Position numbers and translations under genes: made by a program. From an uncultured Treponema sp. (GTDB lineage: Bacteria > Spirochaetota > Spirochaetia > Treponematales > Treponemataceae): DNA of 64,000 bases. The notes beneath the pieces are model-generated. The model made no database searches and had not been told where the DNA came from. It was given only the letters and a program-made list of their open reading frames with translations. Where the stretch lies: positions 1-64,000 of the forward strand of contig CAMOIE010000010.1 of NCBI GenBank assembly GCA_946615905.1, written 5' to 3'. Of this stretch, positions 53,719 through 61,046 are shown piece after piece (the stretch's first letter is position 1; the number at the start of each line of letters is the position of its first letter).

Positions 53719-54108
53719 TTACTTTCCTTTTTTAGCCCTTAGATTTTTTACGACTTCTTCCGCTTGGAATTTGTTGCGGAAAATGCGCAGCAGGGGGGAC
53801 GGAATCCAACCGTCATCAAAGGCATACCACAATTCTTTTGTTTCCTTGTCGATTTGAACAGTTTGCTCACCAGTCACCATGAGAATTTGTCCCTCGCGAA
53901 ACTGACTTGTTACTGGGGCTGAATAGTCAGGACTTTCACGGCAGGCCGCATAGGGAACGGAGACGACAGCCCACTGAACGCCAGGATAGCTTGCCAAGGG
54001 GTCGGAAGGCTCAAAAACCGGAGCCGCCGACCATTTTTTGCAAGAAAAACAAAGCAACGAAGCGAAGAGAAAAAAAAGGATTTTTAACAATCTGAGCGAA
54101 TTTTTCAT
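53719..54108 (-). CDS. Small lipoprotein with SH3-like domain
   Basis: 129 aa. Signal peptide with lipobox LLCFSC (Cys near 23). The rest resembles a bacterial SH3 domain: WAVVSVPYAACRESPDYSAP, VTSQFREGQILMVTGEQTV and WYAFDDGWIPSPLLRIF. Such domains bind cell-wall peptides, so an envelope role is likely. It follows mutT by 19 bp and probably shares its transcript. Confidence 0.75.
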   Translation of the reverse strand: MKNSLRLLKILFFLFASLLCFSCKKWSAAPVFEPSDPLASYPGVQWAVVSVPYAACRESPDYSAPVTSQFREGQILMVTGEQTVQIDKETKELWYAFDDGWIPSPLLRIFRNKFQAEEVVKNLRAKKGK

Positions 54109-54127
54109 TTTAAATTTTTACTTTTGA

Positions 54128-54544
54128 TTAATCTGCGATGGAGTCCGCGAGGAATTTCATGACTTGCGGATAAATGAGCATGTCTGAGTCAACGAAATTC
54201 ATCGTGGGGATTTCCGCAGGGGCGGCCCACTTGTATTCACTATGTTCTGTGAGCGTGTATTTTTTCGCGATTCCATCGTGGGGAACGCGGACTAAATATC
54301 CGTGCAAATCCGAGACCTTGCCGTTGTGGGTGAACTGGGCTTCAGCGATTTTTTTTCCCACGGAGACCGAAATGCCGAATTCTTCCTGCATTTCGCGGAC
54401 AATCGCCTCTTCGTCGGATTCGCCCTCCTCTACTTTGCCGCCTGGAAATTCCCATCGGCCGCCCATCTGACCTGTCGGATTGCGGTGGGCAACCAAAATA
54501 TTCTTTCCATTAAAAATGATACATGCGATTGAACTTTTAGCCAT
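54128..54544 (-). CDS. mutT: Nudix hydrolase, MutT-type (8-oxo-dGTP diphosphatase-like)
   Basis: 138 aa. Complete Nudix box GGKVEEGESDEEAIVREMQE followed by EFGI, N-terminal HRNPTGQMGGRWEFPGG and C-terminal EYKWAAPAEI. The substrate is inferred from similarity to MutT, which clears oxidised dGTP; other nucleotides are possible. AAGGATG precedes the ATG. Confidence 0.85.
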   Translation of the reverse strand: MAKSSIACIIFNGKNILVAHRNPTGQMGGRWEFPGGKVEEGESDEEAIVREMQEEFGISVSVGKKIAEAQFTHNGKVSDLHGYLVRVPHDGIAKKYTLTEHSEYKWAAPAEIPTMNFVDSDMLIYPQVMKFLADSIAD

Positions 54545-54560
54545 AAAAACATCCTTATGT

Positions 54561-54800
54561 TAAGCGGCAGGCAATGGAAGCCCGTCAGTTGGAGCTGTCC
54601 AATTAGTTCGCAGAATGCGGTCATTGAGCCTGTCGAAATGACATTTACTACTATAAACGGTGGTTTCGACAAGCTCAACCACCGTTTTTACCACTTTTTA
54701 GACAGCTCCAATAAGCGTTAGCGTACTCACAACAAGCACGAACGTGCGTAGTTTCGAGTGGGCAGGAACTGCCAACGGCGGCTTGCCGCCGTGCCGCCCG
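54561..54800 (+). repeat. Structured GC-rich intergenic repeat, copy I, with nested inverted repeats
   Basis: Begins AGCGGCAGGCAATGGAAGCC like copy D and ends CGGCGGC-tt-GCCGCCG then TGCCGCCCG. Inside lie perfect inverted arms TTGGAGCTGTC / GACAGCTCCAA (54589-54599, 54701-54711), and inside those the modules TTGAGCCTGTCGAAA (54624-54638) and TTTCGACAAGCTCAA (54664-54678) in opposite orientation. Confidence 0.8.
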
Positions 54801-54805
54801 AAAAA

Positions 54806-55309
54806 TTACAAAAATAAAACACGGGGAAAAATAAAGTGCAAGACTCCGGCAAGAATACAGAAAACCCCGATGTATTTGCGCCCGTCTACAAAAAGCGTTT
54901 CGGCAAATGACGGAAAGACTGGAGCGGTCACTGATTTTTTTGCGTAGTATTCTAGCAAAAGCGCTGCACAGGCTGAAAAACCTGCAAAAGCCGGAATCAA
55001 GTCGCCGATTACAGGAATGTCATTTTGAACCGTGGAAAGGAGCTTCATCAGGCCGACAAGACCAGAAAGGACTGCGACTACAAGACGGAAGGTCAAATCG
55101 TCGAAAAAAGTGCCCTTTGTGGAAAAAGAACTTTCCCCGCTAGAAAGGCCAGTGTCCACAAAGTCATCGGAGGAAAATTCTTCTTCGGAAGAATTTTCGG
55201 AATTCAAATTAGAGGCGGGAGTCTCTTCCTCAAAAAAATTGGTCGCATAAACTAAAATCAGGCCGGCCATGATGTTCATAAGAACTGAAAGAAAATAAAA
55301 TTGCAGCAT
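54806..55309 (-). CDS. Conserved membrane protein, unknown function
   Basis: 167 aa from ATG 55309 (CGGAG in front); a GTG at 55315 overlaps that site and is less likely. A TM helix at the N-terminus (MLQFYFLSVLMNIMAGLILV) is followed by an acidic Ser-rich stretch (about 30-60) and three more hydrophobic segments (LTFRLVVAVLSGLVGLMKLL, LIPAFAGFSACAALLLEYY, YIGVFCILAGVLHFIF). I do not recognise the family. It is the last gene of a run of four minus-strand envelope genes. Confidence 0.72.
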   Translation of the reverse strand: MLQFYFLSVLMNIMAGLILVYATNFFEEETPASNLNSENSSEEEFSSDDFVDTGLSSGESSFSTKGTFFDDLTFRLVVAVLSGLVGLMKLLSTVQNDIPVIGDLIPAFAGFSACAALLLEYYAKKSVTAPVFPSFAETLFVDGRKYIGVFCILAGVLHFIFPRVLFL

Positions 55310-55325
55310 ATCCACTCCGTTTTTT

Positions 55326-55892
55326 TTATCGCTTCTGGATCCGGCTTTTCAACCGGCAACTTTCACCTGCAAAGGTCAAATCAGCGGTCACTTCGAGTAT
55401 ATCATAATCGCTGAATGTTGTCCTAAAAAAGGCGGATTTTCCTTCATATTTTCCAGAGATTTTTTTGATTTCGGCAACCTGGCCGTCAGTGTTTACAACG
55501 TGAATTTCAGCGCCCACCGGAAGAGGGAGACTTTTTTCAAATTTTTTTGGCGCATCTTCAAGCTCCACGCTGACGTAAACGGTCTCTTCGTAGGAAAAAG
55601 CCGTGAGATTCGCTTTGACACCGGCCATAAAATCCTGACTGTCCTTGTGAAAAAATCCCAAAATCAAGACTACGGCGACCGCAACCACAAGGGCGAAAAA
55701 CATAAAGCGGTTTGACCGAGTTGAAACCAGGGCACGAAAAAGTCCAGGCCTGTAGGCGGTGAATTTTCCAGCGTAATAATCTTTTACAAGCTGGGGGGCG
55801 TTTTTTAGCCGCTCCTCGCGGTGGTAGTGAAAAATCAGTTCGCTTTCGTTTGGGTCAGCCTCCCGGCCTTCATCTTTTTGGTCGAATGTCAT
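55326..55892 (-). CDS. Single-pass membrane protein, unknown function
   Basis: 188 aa. Cytoplasmic N-terminus (about 65 residues, including NAPQLVKDYYAGKFTAYRPG), one TM helix (FMFFALVVAVAVVLILGFF) and a soluble beta-rich domain of about 100 residues outside (VYVSVELEDAPKKFEKSLPL, CRLKSRIQKR). AGGCGG precedes the ATG. It sits 10 bp after the beta-propeller lipoprotein gene and 16 bp before the next membrane protein, so the three are likely one transcript. Confidence 0.72.
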   Translation of the reverse strand: MTFDQKDEGREADPNESELIFHYHREERLKNAPQLVKDYYAGKFTAYRPGLFRALVSTRSNRFMFFALVVAVAVVLILGFFHKDSQDFMAGVKANLTAFSYEETVYVSVELEDAPKKFEKSLPLPVGAEIHVVNTDGQVAEIKKISGKYEGKSAFFRTTFSDYDILEVTADLTFAGESCRLKSRIQKR

Positions 55893-55902
55893 TTTTTTCC
55901 GC

Positions 55903-57114
55903 CTAATTTTCGATTACGGTTGATACAAGGGAATCTGTCCGCCACCAGGCAACTGTCGCCTTGTCACGCTCGACAAAAAGGCCGTTGAGAATTCCGTTGG
56001 CACTCACAGAAAATGTATTGAACAAAATACGGGAATAATCGATGTCGAGAGAGCGTTTTAAAATCTTTTGATTTTCCGGCTGAATCAACTGAATCAAATA
56101 ACCTCTTGAAGTCGGAACAGAAAAAAAGAACCAGCCTGACTCTGAGACCCCCAAAAAGTTATATGGCTGTAAGAAGACTTCCTTGCTCAGATTTTCAGAG
56201 ACTGACTCTTCGTATGGGGGAACTTCAAAGGATTCGCCGTAGCGGCCGGTCTCAACGTCTAGGGGACAAAGGAGGGTTCTGTCATATTCGATTCCAGACT
56301 GGACTTTCAGGGCCGGGTCAAGAACGGTCTTAGAATAATCGACTTTTACATAGAGACGGCGGAAATTCAAATCAGGAATCACGTTTTCAATTGAAATATG
56401 CAGCATGTCGCCTTCGTCAGTCTCAAGTCCTCTAGGGCGGGGAACAGTCGAAACGGTAAATGGAACCTTATATTGCAAAAAACCCTTTGAGTTAAACCAA
56501 TAGGCAATGGGGCCATCATTTGTCACACAGACGACGACTAATTCTCCGTCTGCAACAGTATAAATATTCTCGATAAAAGGAAAAGGAGAGCCGCCAGGCC
56601 CCTGCTGCCCCAAATAGTCAACGAATTTTCCAGAAGAGTCAAAGCGGAGAACAACCCGGTCAAGGCTAAGGCGGTTTTCCGTGTCGCGCTCGTACTGTTC
56701 TGGCGGCAGAGTGTCCACGACGTAAAGATTTTTTTTGGAATCAACCGCAATGGGGCCGAGTGTATTAAATGGATAGACCACAGCTTTTTTTGTAGTATTT
56801 CCCTGCACCCCGCTGGCAAATGACGGTGCTTTTGAAAACTCATCGTTGTAGTAAAAGCTCAAAAGGTCGCCGTAGGAATTCAACTCCATGATTTTCTTTG
56901 CCTCGCCGTTGGCTATATAAAAAAAACCATCGCGCATGGTCATCGAAGTATTGATTTGTCCAGCCCCGGAAAGGTCAAAGACGTTCAGCTCATTTTCAAA
57001 AGTCCCGTAAGAAAGGCTGAACAAGTCACTTTTATTTAGAGAAGCGACAGTATTCACGCGGGTGCAAGAAGCAAGTAGAAGCAAAGACGATGCGAAAATT
57101 CCAATTTTTTTCAT
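55903..57114 (-). CDS. Beta-propeller-like spirochaetal lipoprotein (LIC_12708-like)
   Basis: 403 aa from ATG 57114 (MKKIGIFASSLLLLASC, Cys17). The mature part has repeated strands typical of six-bladed propellers: GPIAVDSKKNLYVVDTLPPE, VVLRFDSSGKFVDYLGQQGP, YWFNSKGFLQYKV. It resembles LIC_12708-type proteins of spirochetes; function unknown. An in-frame ATG at 57174 overlaps the previous stop (ATGA) but would put 20 residues before the signal peptide. TTGAAA-17 bp-TATATT ends 6 bases before ATG 57114, supporting the shorter form. Confidence 0.78.
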   Translation of the reverse strand: MKKIGIFASSLLLLASCTRVNTVASLNKSDLFSLSYGTFENELNVFDLSGAGQINTSMTMRDGFFYIANGEAKKIMELNSYGDLLSFYYNDEFSKAPSFASGVQGNTTKKAVVYPFNTLGPIAVDSKKNLYVVDTLPPEQYERDTENRLSLDRVVLRFDSSGKFVDYLGQQGPGGSPFPFIENIYTVADGELVVVCVTNDGPIAYWFNSKGFLQYKVPFTVSTVPRPRGLETDEGDMLHISIENVIPDLNFRRLYVKVDYSKTVLDPALKVQSGIEYDRTLLCPLDVETGRYGESFEVPPYEESVSENLSKEVFLQPYNFLGVSESGWFFFSVPTSRGYLIQLIQPENQKILKRSLDIDYSRILFNTFSVSANGILNGLFVERDKATVAWWRTDSLVSTVIEN

Positions 57115-57120
57115 ATTAAA

Positions 57121-57149
57121 AATATACAAAAGCAGTCCTTTTTTTTCAA
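57121..57149 (-). promoter_or_regulatory. Promoter of the beta-propeller lipoprotein gene (leaderless-start candidate)
   Basis: -35 TTGAAA (57149-57144), 17 bp, -10 TATATT (57126-57121), then 6 bases and ATG. No Shine-Dalgarno sequence is present. Confidence 0.6.
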
Positions 57150-57170
57150 TTGAAACTTTCTCCCAGCCTT

Positions 57171-58484
57171 TCATTGCAGGCAGGAAGACTCGACAAAGTT
57201 CAAGGCCCTTTCACGGACAGAAAGAGCTTTGCTCTCGCTGCGTAGGACGGTCGACCCGCTCATGTATTTGACCGTAACCTCGTAGTCGCCAGGCAGGAGG
57301 TTTATGCCGGCAACAGAAGCTGTCGCAGGAAAATAGCGGCAGGAGCGGACATCGGCCCTTTCAATCATTTCCGTTGAGGCTTTGGTGGCCGCCCCGAAAA
57401 GATACAGAATCAAGGAGACAAGGGGACTGTCGGAATCCTTAGCAGAGGAGTCAAAGGCGGCTGTTGTCAAGGAACGGACTATAGAACGGGCTATTGCGCG
57501 GGCTTTTATCATGGAAAGCTTGCGCTGAAAAGTGTCGCAAGCAATATTTTCTATGCTCTCGATTTTTTCCAAATCGACAGTTTGTTTTTCTCCGGTCAGT
57601 TTGGATTCAACCGTAAGAACTTGGCCAGTGATTTTAGAATACCGCTTTACCATTTTTGGCAGGGCAAGTTTGTACCAAATTCCGCCAGGTGAATAAAAAC
57701 GGAAGGCCTCCTCCTCTTTGACCGGGGAAAGTCCTGTAAAGACAAGGACGTTGAGTCGTCCGTAGCCGGCAGGGATTTCCAGCTCGCCATCGACCGAAGA
57801 AGGCCTTTTAAAATCATAGAGAGACGGCTGACTGTTAAAATCGTCCTCAAGATAAAGTTTGTCGACTCTGGCGTTGTCAACATCCCCCTGAGACCGGTAC
57901 ATAATCATAGATAAATAGCGGGCCAGGGCTGAATCATTAAATCGGACATCGGCGGGCGTTACTTTGGTCTCCTCTGACTGCTTGTTGAAATTCTGAATTT
58001 CCTGATTGTAGCGGATTCTCAAATTTTTGAGCTTGTTGTCAAAACGGCGGATTTCAACCATGGCATCTTCCTGATTATCCACGGCCAGATAATTCAATGC
58101 CATGAAAATATTTGTGTAAATGTCCTCAAAGTCTTCGCCAGAATAATCTTTTACATTGTCATTCGCCAAAAACGAAGTCAGGCTTTGGGTGATTGAAGTC
58201 GCGTAATATTTTTCAATCAGAAGTTCCGCCTCAGATAAGTTCTCGTTTGACTTACCGTAATTTTCTGCAAAATGATTGACTAGGCCAAAATCGAGGTAAG
58301 CCAAAACCGCATCCTTGCTGCCGTAAATGTCAGTCCTGCTTTTGGACAGCTCCCGGATGACCGAAGAATAATCACCGGCTGAAAGGTTATGGTCAATTGC
58401 AGAAAAGTTATAGTCCCCCATCGTCGCACACGAAGCAAAGAGAAGAGAAAATAAAATGACGGTGGGGAATATTTTTTTCATCAA
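57171..58484 (-). CDS. COG3014-type lipoprotein
   Basis: 437 aa. Lipobox LFASC (Cys near 19). The N-terminal half is helical and TPR-like (FGLVNHFAENYGKSNENLSE, YTNIFMALNYLAVDNQEDAM). The C-terminal half includes YGRLNVLVFTGLSPVKEEEA, a helix MIKARAIARSIVRSLTTAAF and a beta domain ending SVRERALNFVESSCLQ. The order matches COG3014 proteins of spirochetes and other Gram-negatives; function unknown. It begins 3 bp after the dipeptidase stop. Confidence 0.8.
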   Translation of the reverse strand: MMKKIFPTVILFSLLFASCATMGDYNFSAIDHNLSAGDYSSVIRELSKSRTDIYGSKDAVLAYLDFGLVNHFAENYGKSNENLSEAELLIEKYYATSITQSLTSFLANDNVKDYSGEDFEDIYTNIFMALNYLAVDNQEDAMVEIRRFDNKLKNLRIRYNQEIQNFNKQSEETKVTPADVRFNDSALARYLSMIMYRSQGDVDNARVDKLYLEDDFNSQPSLYDFKRPSSVDGELEIPAGYGRLNVLVFTGLSPVKEEEAFRFYSPGGIWYKLALPKMVKRYSKITGQVLTVESKLTGEKQTVDLEKIESIENIACDTFQRKLSMIKARAIARSIVRSLTTAAFDSSAKDSDSPLVSLILYLFGAATKASTEMIERADVRSCRYFPATASVAGINLLPGDYEVTVKYMSGSTVLRSESKALSVRERALNFVESSCLQ

Positions 58485-58487
58485 TTT

Positions 58488-59711
58488 TTAGTTTGCGGCC
58501 ATCCATGCAATCGTCTGAGCATCTTTTGCGATATTCTCGATGATTGCGTATTCGTTTGGCTGGTGGGCAAGTTCGTCCATCGTTGACCAGACAACACAGG
58601 AATATCCCAAGTTGCGAAGCTCAGCTCCGACCGTTCCCCCGCCGACTCCAATACATTTCGCATTGATTCCGTGAACTTCTTTGATTGCGCGGGTCAAAGC
58701 CTTGACGACATGGGCATCAGGGCTTGTCGGCAAAGAAGACTCGGCCTGCATTTCTGTGACCTCGACTTTCACGGAATATTTTTTCTCAACCTCGGCAATG
58801 CGTTTCTTTGCCTCGGCGCGAACCTCATCAAGAGTATAACACGGATTTATGCGGCAGTCACAGAAGAAAACGTCGTCACCGGGAATGATGTTAACAGTGT
58901 CAACGTTGGCCTGTTTTTTTGTCGGCTGAAAAGTTGAAAATGCCGGGTCGAACAGGTCATCCTTTTTATTGAAGACCTGCTCCATTTCGTTGATTTTGAG
59001 GGCAAGCTCGCAGCCTGCAAGCATGGCGTTGTGGGCCAAGTCCGGGCGGGAACCGTGAGCCTGTTTTCCGATGATATGGAATCGAGGCCACCAGATGTTC
59101 TTTTCGGCAATCTCGATTGTCTCTCCCTTTGGGTCACCGCCATCAGGAATCAAAATCAAGTCCTCTTTTTTGAAGAGGTCCAGGTGATTTTTTATGAGGA
59201 ATTTCATTCCATAGGCAGAGCCGAATTCCTCGTCCGCCATAAAGAGAAGTTTTATCGTATGCTCAGGCTGAATTCCGTTTTTGACGAATGCAAGGGCTGC
59301 AAAAACACCGGAAACCAAGCCCTGCTGGTTGTCCTCAACGCCACGGCCGTAAATCTTTCCGTCTTTCTCGACGACAGTCCAGGGGTCAGTTTCCCAAAGA
59401 GAAAGCTCTCCGGTCGGAACGACGTCCATGTGGGCGCAGACCCAGATATTGTAGTCGGACTTTTTGCCTTCGATTGTGGCGACAAGATTCGGGCGGAATC
59501 CAGATGAAACTCGTTCATCGGGCGCATCAAAATGCTCAAGTTTAGTGATTCCGTTTGAGACAAGCCAACGCTCAAGGGCATCGCACTTTTTGCTTTCCCC
59601 GTCACCATTTGACTCAGGAGCCATAGCCGGAATCGCCGTGAGCAAGCTTTCCAATGCGACCATCTCTTTTGTCTGTCCGGCAATCCAAGACTTTATTTTT
59701 TCAAATTCCAT
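58488..59711 (-). CDS. M20 family (PepV/Sapep-type) dipeptidase
   Basis: 407 aa zinc peptidase. Metal-binding motifs: WVCAHMDVVPTGELSLWETD, YGRGVEDNQQGL, LLFMADEEFGSAYGM and LILIPDGGD, with a lid domain and the terminal H in STMDELAHQPNEYA. It cleaves dipeptides in the cytoplasm and would complement the peptide importer at 5368-13236 by releasing amino acids. Strong GGGAGAA before ATG. Confidence 0.92.
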   Translation of the reverse strand: MEFEKIKSWIAGQTKEMVALESLLTAIPAMAPESNGDGESKKCDALERWLVSNGITKLEHFDAPDERVSSGFRPNLVATIEGKKSDYNIWVCAHMDVVPTGELSLWETDPWTVVEKDGKIYGRGVEDNQQGLVSGVFAALAFVKNGIQPEHTIKLLFMADEEFGSAYGMKFLIKNHLDLFKKEDLILIPDGGDPKGETIEIAEKNIWWPRFHIIGKQAHGSRPDLAHNAMLAGCELALKINEMEQVFNKKDDLFDPAFSTFQPTKKQANVDTVNIIPGDDVFFCDCRINPCYTLDEVRAEAKKRIAEVEKKYSVKVEVTEMQAESSLPTSPDAHVVKALTRAIKEVHGINAKCIGVGGGTVGAELRNLGYSCVVWSTMDELAHQPNEYAIIENIAKDAQTIAWMAAN

Positions 59712-59785
59712 AATTTTCTCCCATGAAAAATATAATCCACTATCATAGCAGGCAGTGCGAAAGTTATCTCTTTGATTTAGAAAGA

Positions 59786-59830
59786 GATTCTTCGCTTCGC
59801 TCAGAATGACATATACGGCATCATAATGAC
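59786..59830 (+). repeat. Short dispersed-type repeat (TTCTTCGCTTCGCTCAGAAT)
   Basis: The gap before the TraB gene contains GATTCTTCGCTTCGCTCAGA and then two ATGACATAT copies (59805 and 59826). The first motif is one I have met repeatedly between genes in unrelated bacteria. Confidence 0.45.
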
Positions 59831-59849
59831 ATATCTAGTAACTAATCAA

Positions 59850-61046
59850 CTATAATATCTTCCGAATCAAGTCAGGCAGAGACTTTACGATTGCAGCCCC
59901 GCCTATAAAGGTTCCGACAGAGGAGCCGATTGACGAGAGGAAGAAGACCAGTAAAATCCGCAGAATTCTGTTTTTGTAAATGCTTTTTACGCTCGTGATG
60001 TCGTCCTGCAAGGTCTCCAAGTCGGCGACTTTAGGCTTGCAGACTATAGCCTGAACGATTCCGGTCAACATTCCGACTCCGACAAGAGGGCAAAGGGAAG
60101 TAACCGGCGCCCCGACAGCTCCGACAATAATCGTAACCGGGTGGCCGCCCGCTATAATAGTTCCGATTCCGGCAAGCAGGGCGTTCCAGAAAATCCAGGA
60201 GCCAAGCATGTCGCTCCCTTTTGACCTGCCGCCAAAATAAAATCCGGCGGCAATCAAAGCGACAATCAAAATCGGAATAATCCAGGCGGCTATTTTCGCC
60301 CCAATCTTTTTCGGCGGAACTTCTGAGATTTCTGAAATGTCAGATTTTTCTGAATTTGCGGCAAAGGACTCCAGATGCTTTTGAACGCCAGGCAAGTGTC
60401 CGGCTCCCAGAACCGCCAGAACGTTCTCACCCTTGCAGTTCCAGATTTTTGAGGCCAGGTAAAAATCACGTTCGTCAATCAAAACTTCTTTTACAGTCGG
60501 GAGGTATTCAGAAAGTCCCGCCATCATGGAGTCCATTTCACTTGAGACCTTGAGTTTTTCAATTTCCTCACCGGAAACTTCTTCTTTGTCAAATGCGGAG
60601 GCAAAAAGCGAAGAAAGGAGCTTGCATTTTCCCCAGAGGGAATTTTTAGCCCAGGCGCGGCGCAACGTCACTTGAATCGGCCGGTCGACAAGCTCCACAT
60701 TTATTCCTTTTTCTTTTGCGGCTTTGTCGGCAGCCCGCATTTCGTCACCGGGTTTTACGCCCGTGTTCTGCCCCATCCGCCTTTGGAATGAAGACAAGAC
60801 AAGATTCGCCATCAGCAGAAAGCCCTGGTGATTTTTCAGGACTTTTATGATGTCGAGGTTTCTCCAAGATTCCGGGTCGTTGAGAGACTTGTAGCGTCCT
60901 TCGTCAAGCTCTATTGCAACGCAGTCCGGGGACTTTTCATTTACGGCTTTTACGACTTCCTCACAAGACTCTTTTGATACGTGGGCCGTTCCGATTAAAG
61001 TTATCTTTTTCTGACCAAAAATCAGTTCTTTTTCTGTCTGACTCAT
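59850..61046 (-). CDS. TraB/PrgY-family membrane protein
   Basis: 398 aa from ATG 61046 (MSQTEKELIFG), which overlaps the TPR gene stop (ATGA). The TraB domain (about 1-225) shows LIGTAHVSKESCEEVVKAV, VAIELDEGRYKSL, IDERDFYLASKI and VLAVLGAGHLPGV. The C-terminal 160 residues hold several TM helices (WIIPILIVALIAAGFYFGG, GPVTIIVGAVGAPVTSL-like). Relatives include the enterococcal pheromone shutdown protein and eukaryotic TRABD; they are thought to be membrane metalloproteases. Confidence 0.88.
   Translation of the reverse strand: MSQTEKELIFGQKKITLIGTAHVSKESCEEVVKAVNEKSPDCVAIELDEGRYKSLNDPESWRNLDIIKVLKNHQGFLLMANLVLSSFQRRMGQNTGVKPGDEMRAADKAAKEKGINVELVDRPIQVTLRRAWAKNSLWGKCKLLSSLFASAFDKEEVSGEEIEKLKVSSEMDSMMAGLSEYLPTVKEVLIDERDFYLASKIWNCKGENVLAVLGAGHLPGVQKHLESFAANSEKSDISEISEVPPKKIGAKIAAWIIPILIVALIAAGFYFGGRSKGSDMLGSWIFWNALLAGIGTIIAGGHPVTIIVGAVGAPVTSLCPLVGVGMLTGIVQAIVCKPKVADLETLQDDITSVKSIYKNRILRILLVFFLSSIGSSVGTFIGGAAIVKSLPDLIRKIL

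Noticed and set aside
60690-60712. TCGACAAGCTC within the TraB gene as another repeat module
   Set aside because: Only a partial match, and it encodes a segment (VELVDRP) that fits the family, so coincidence is likelier.
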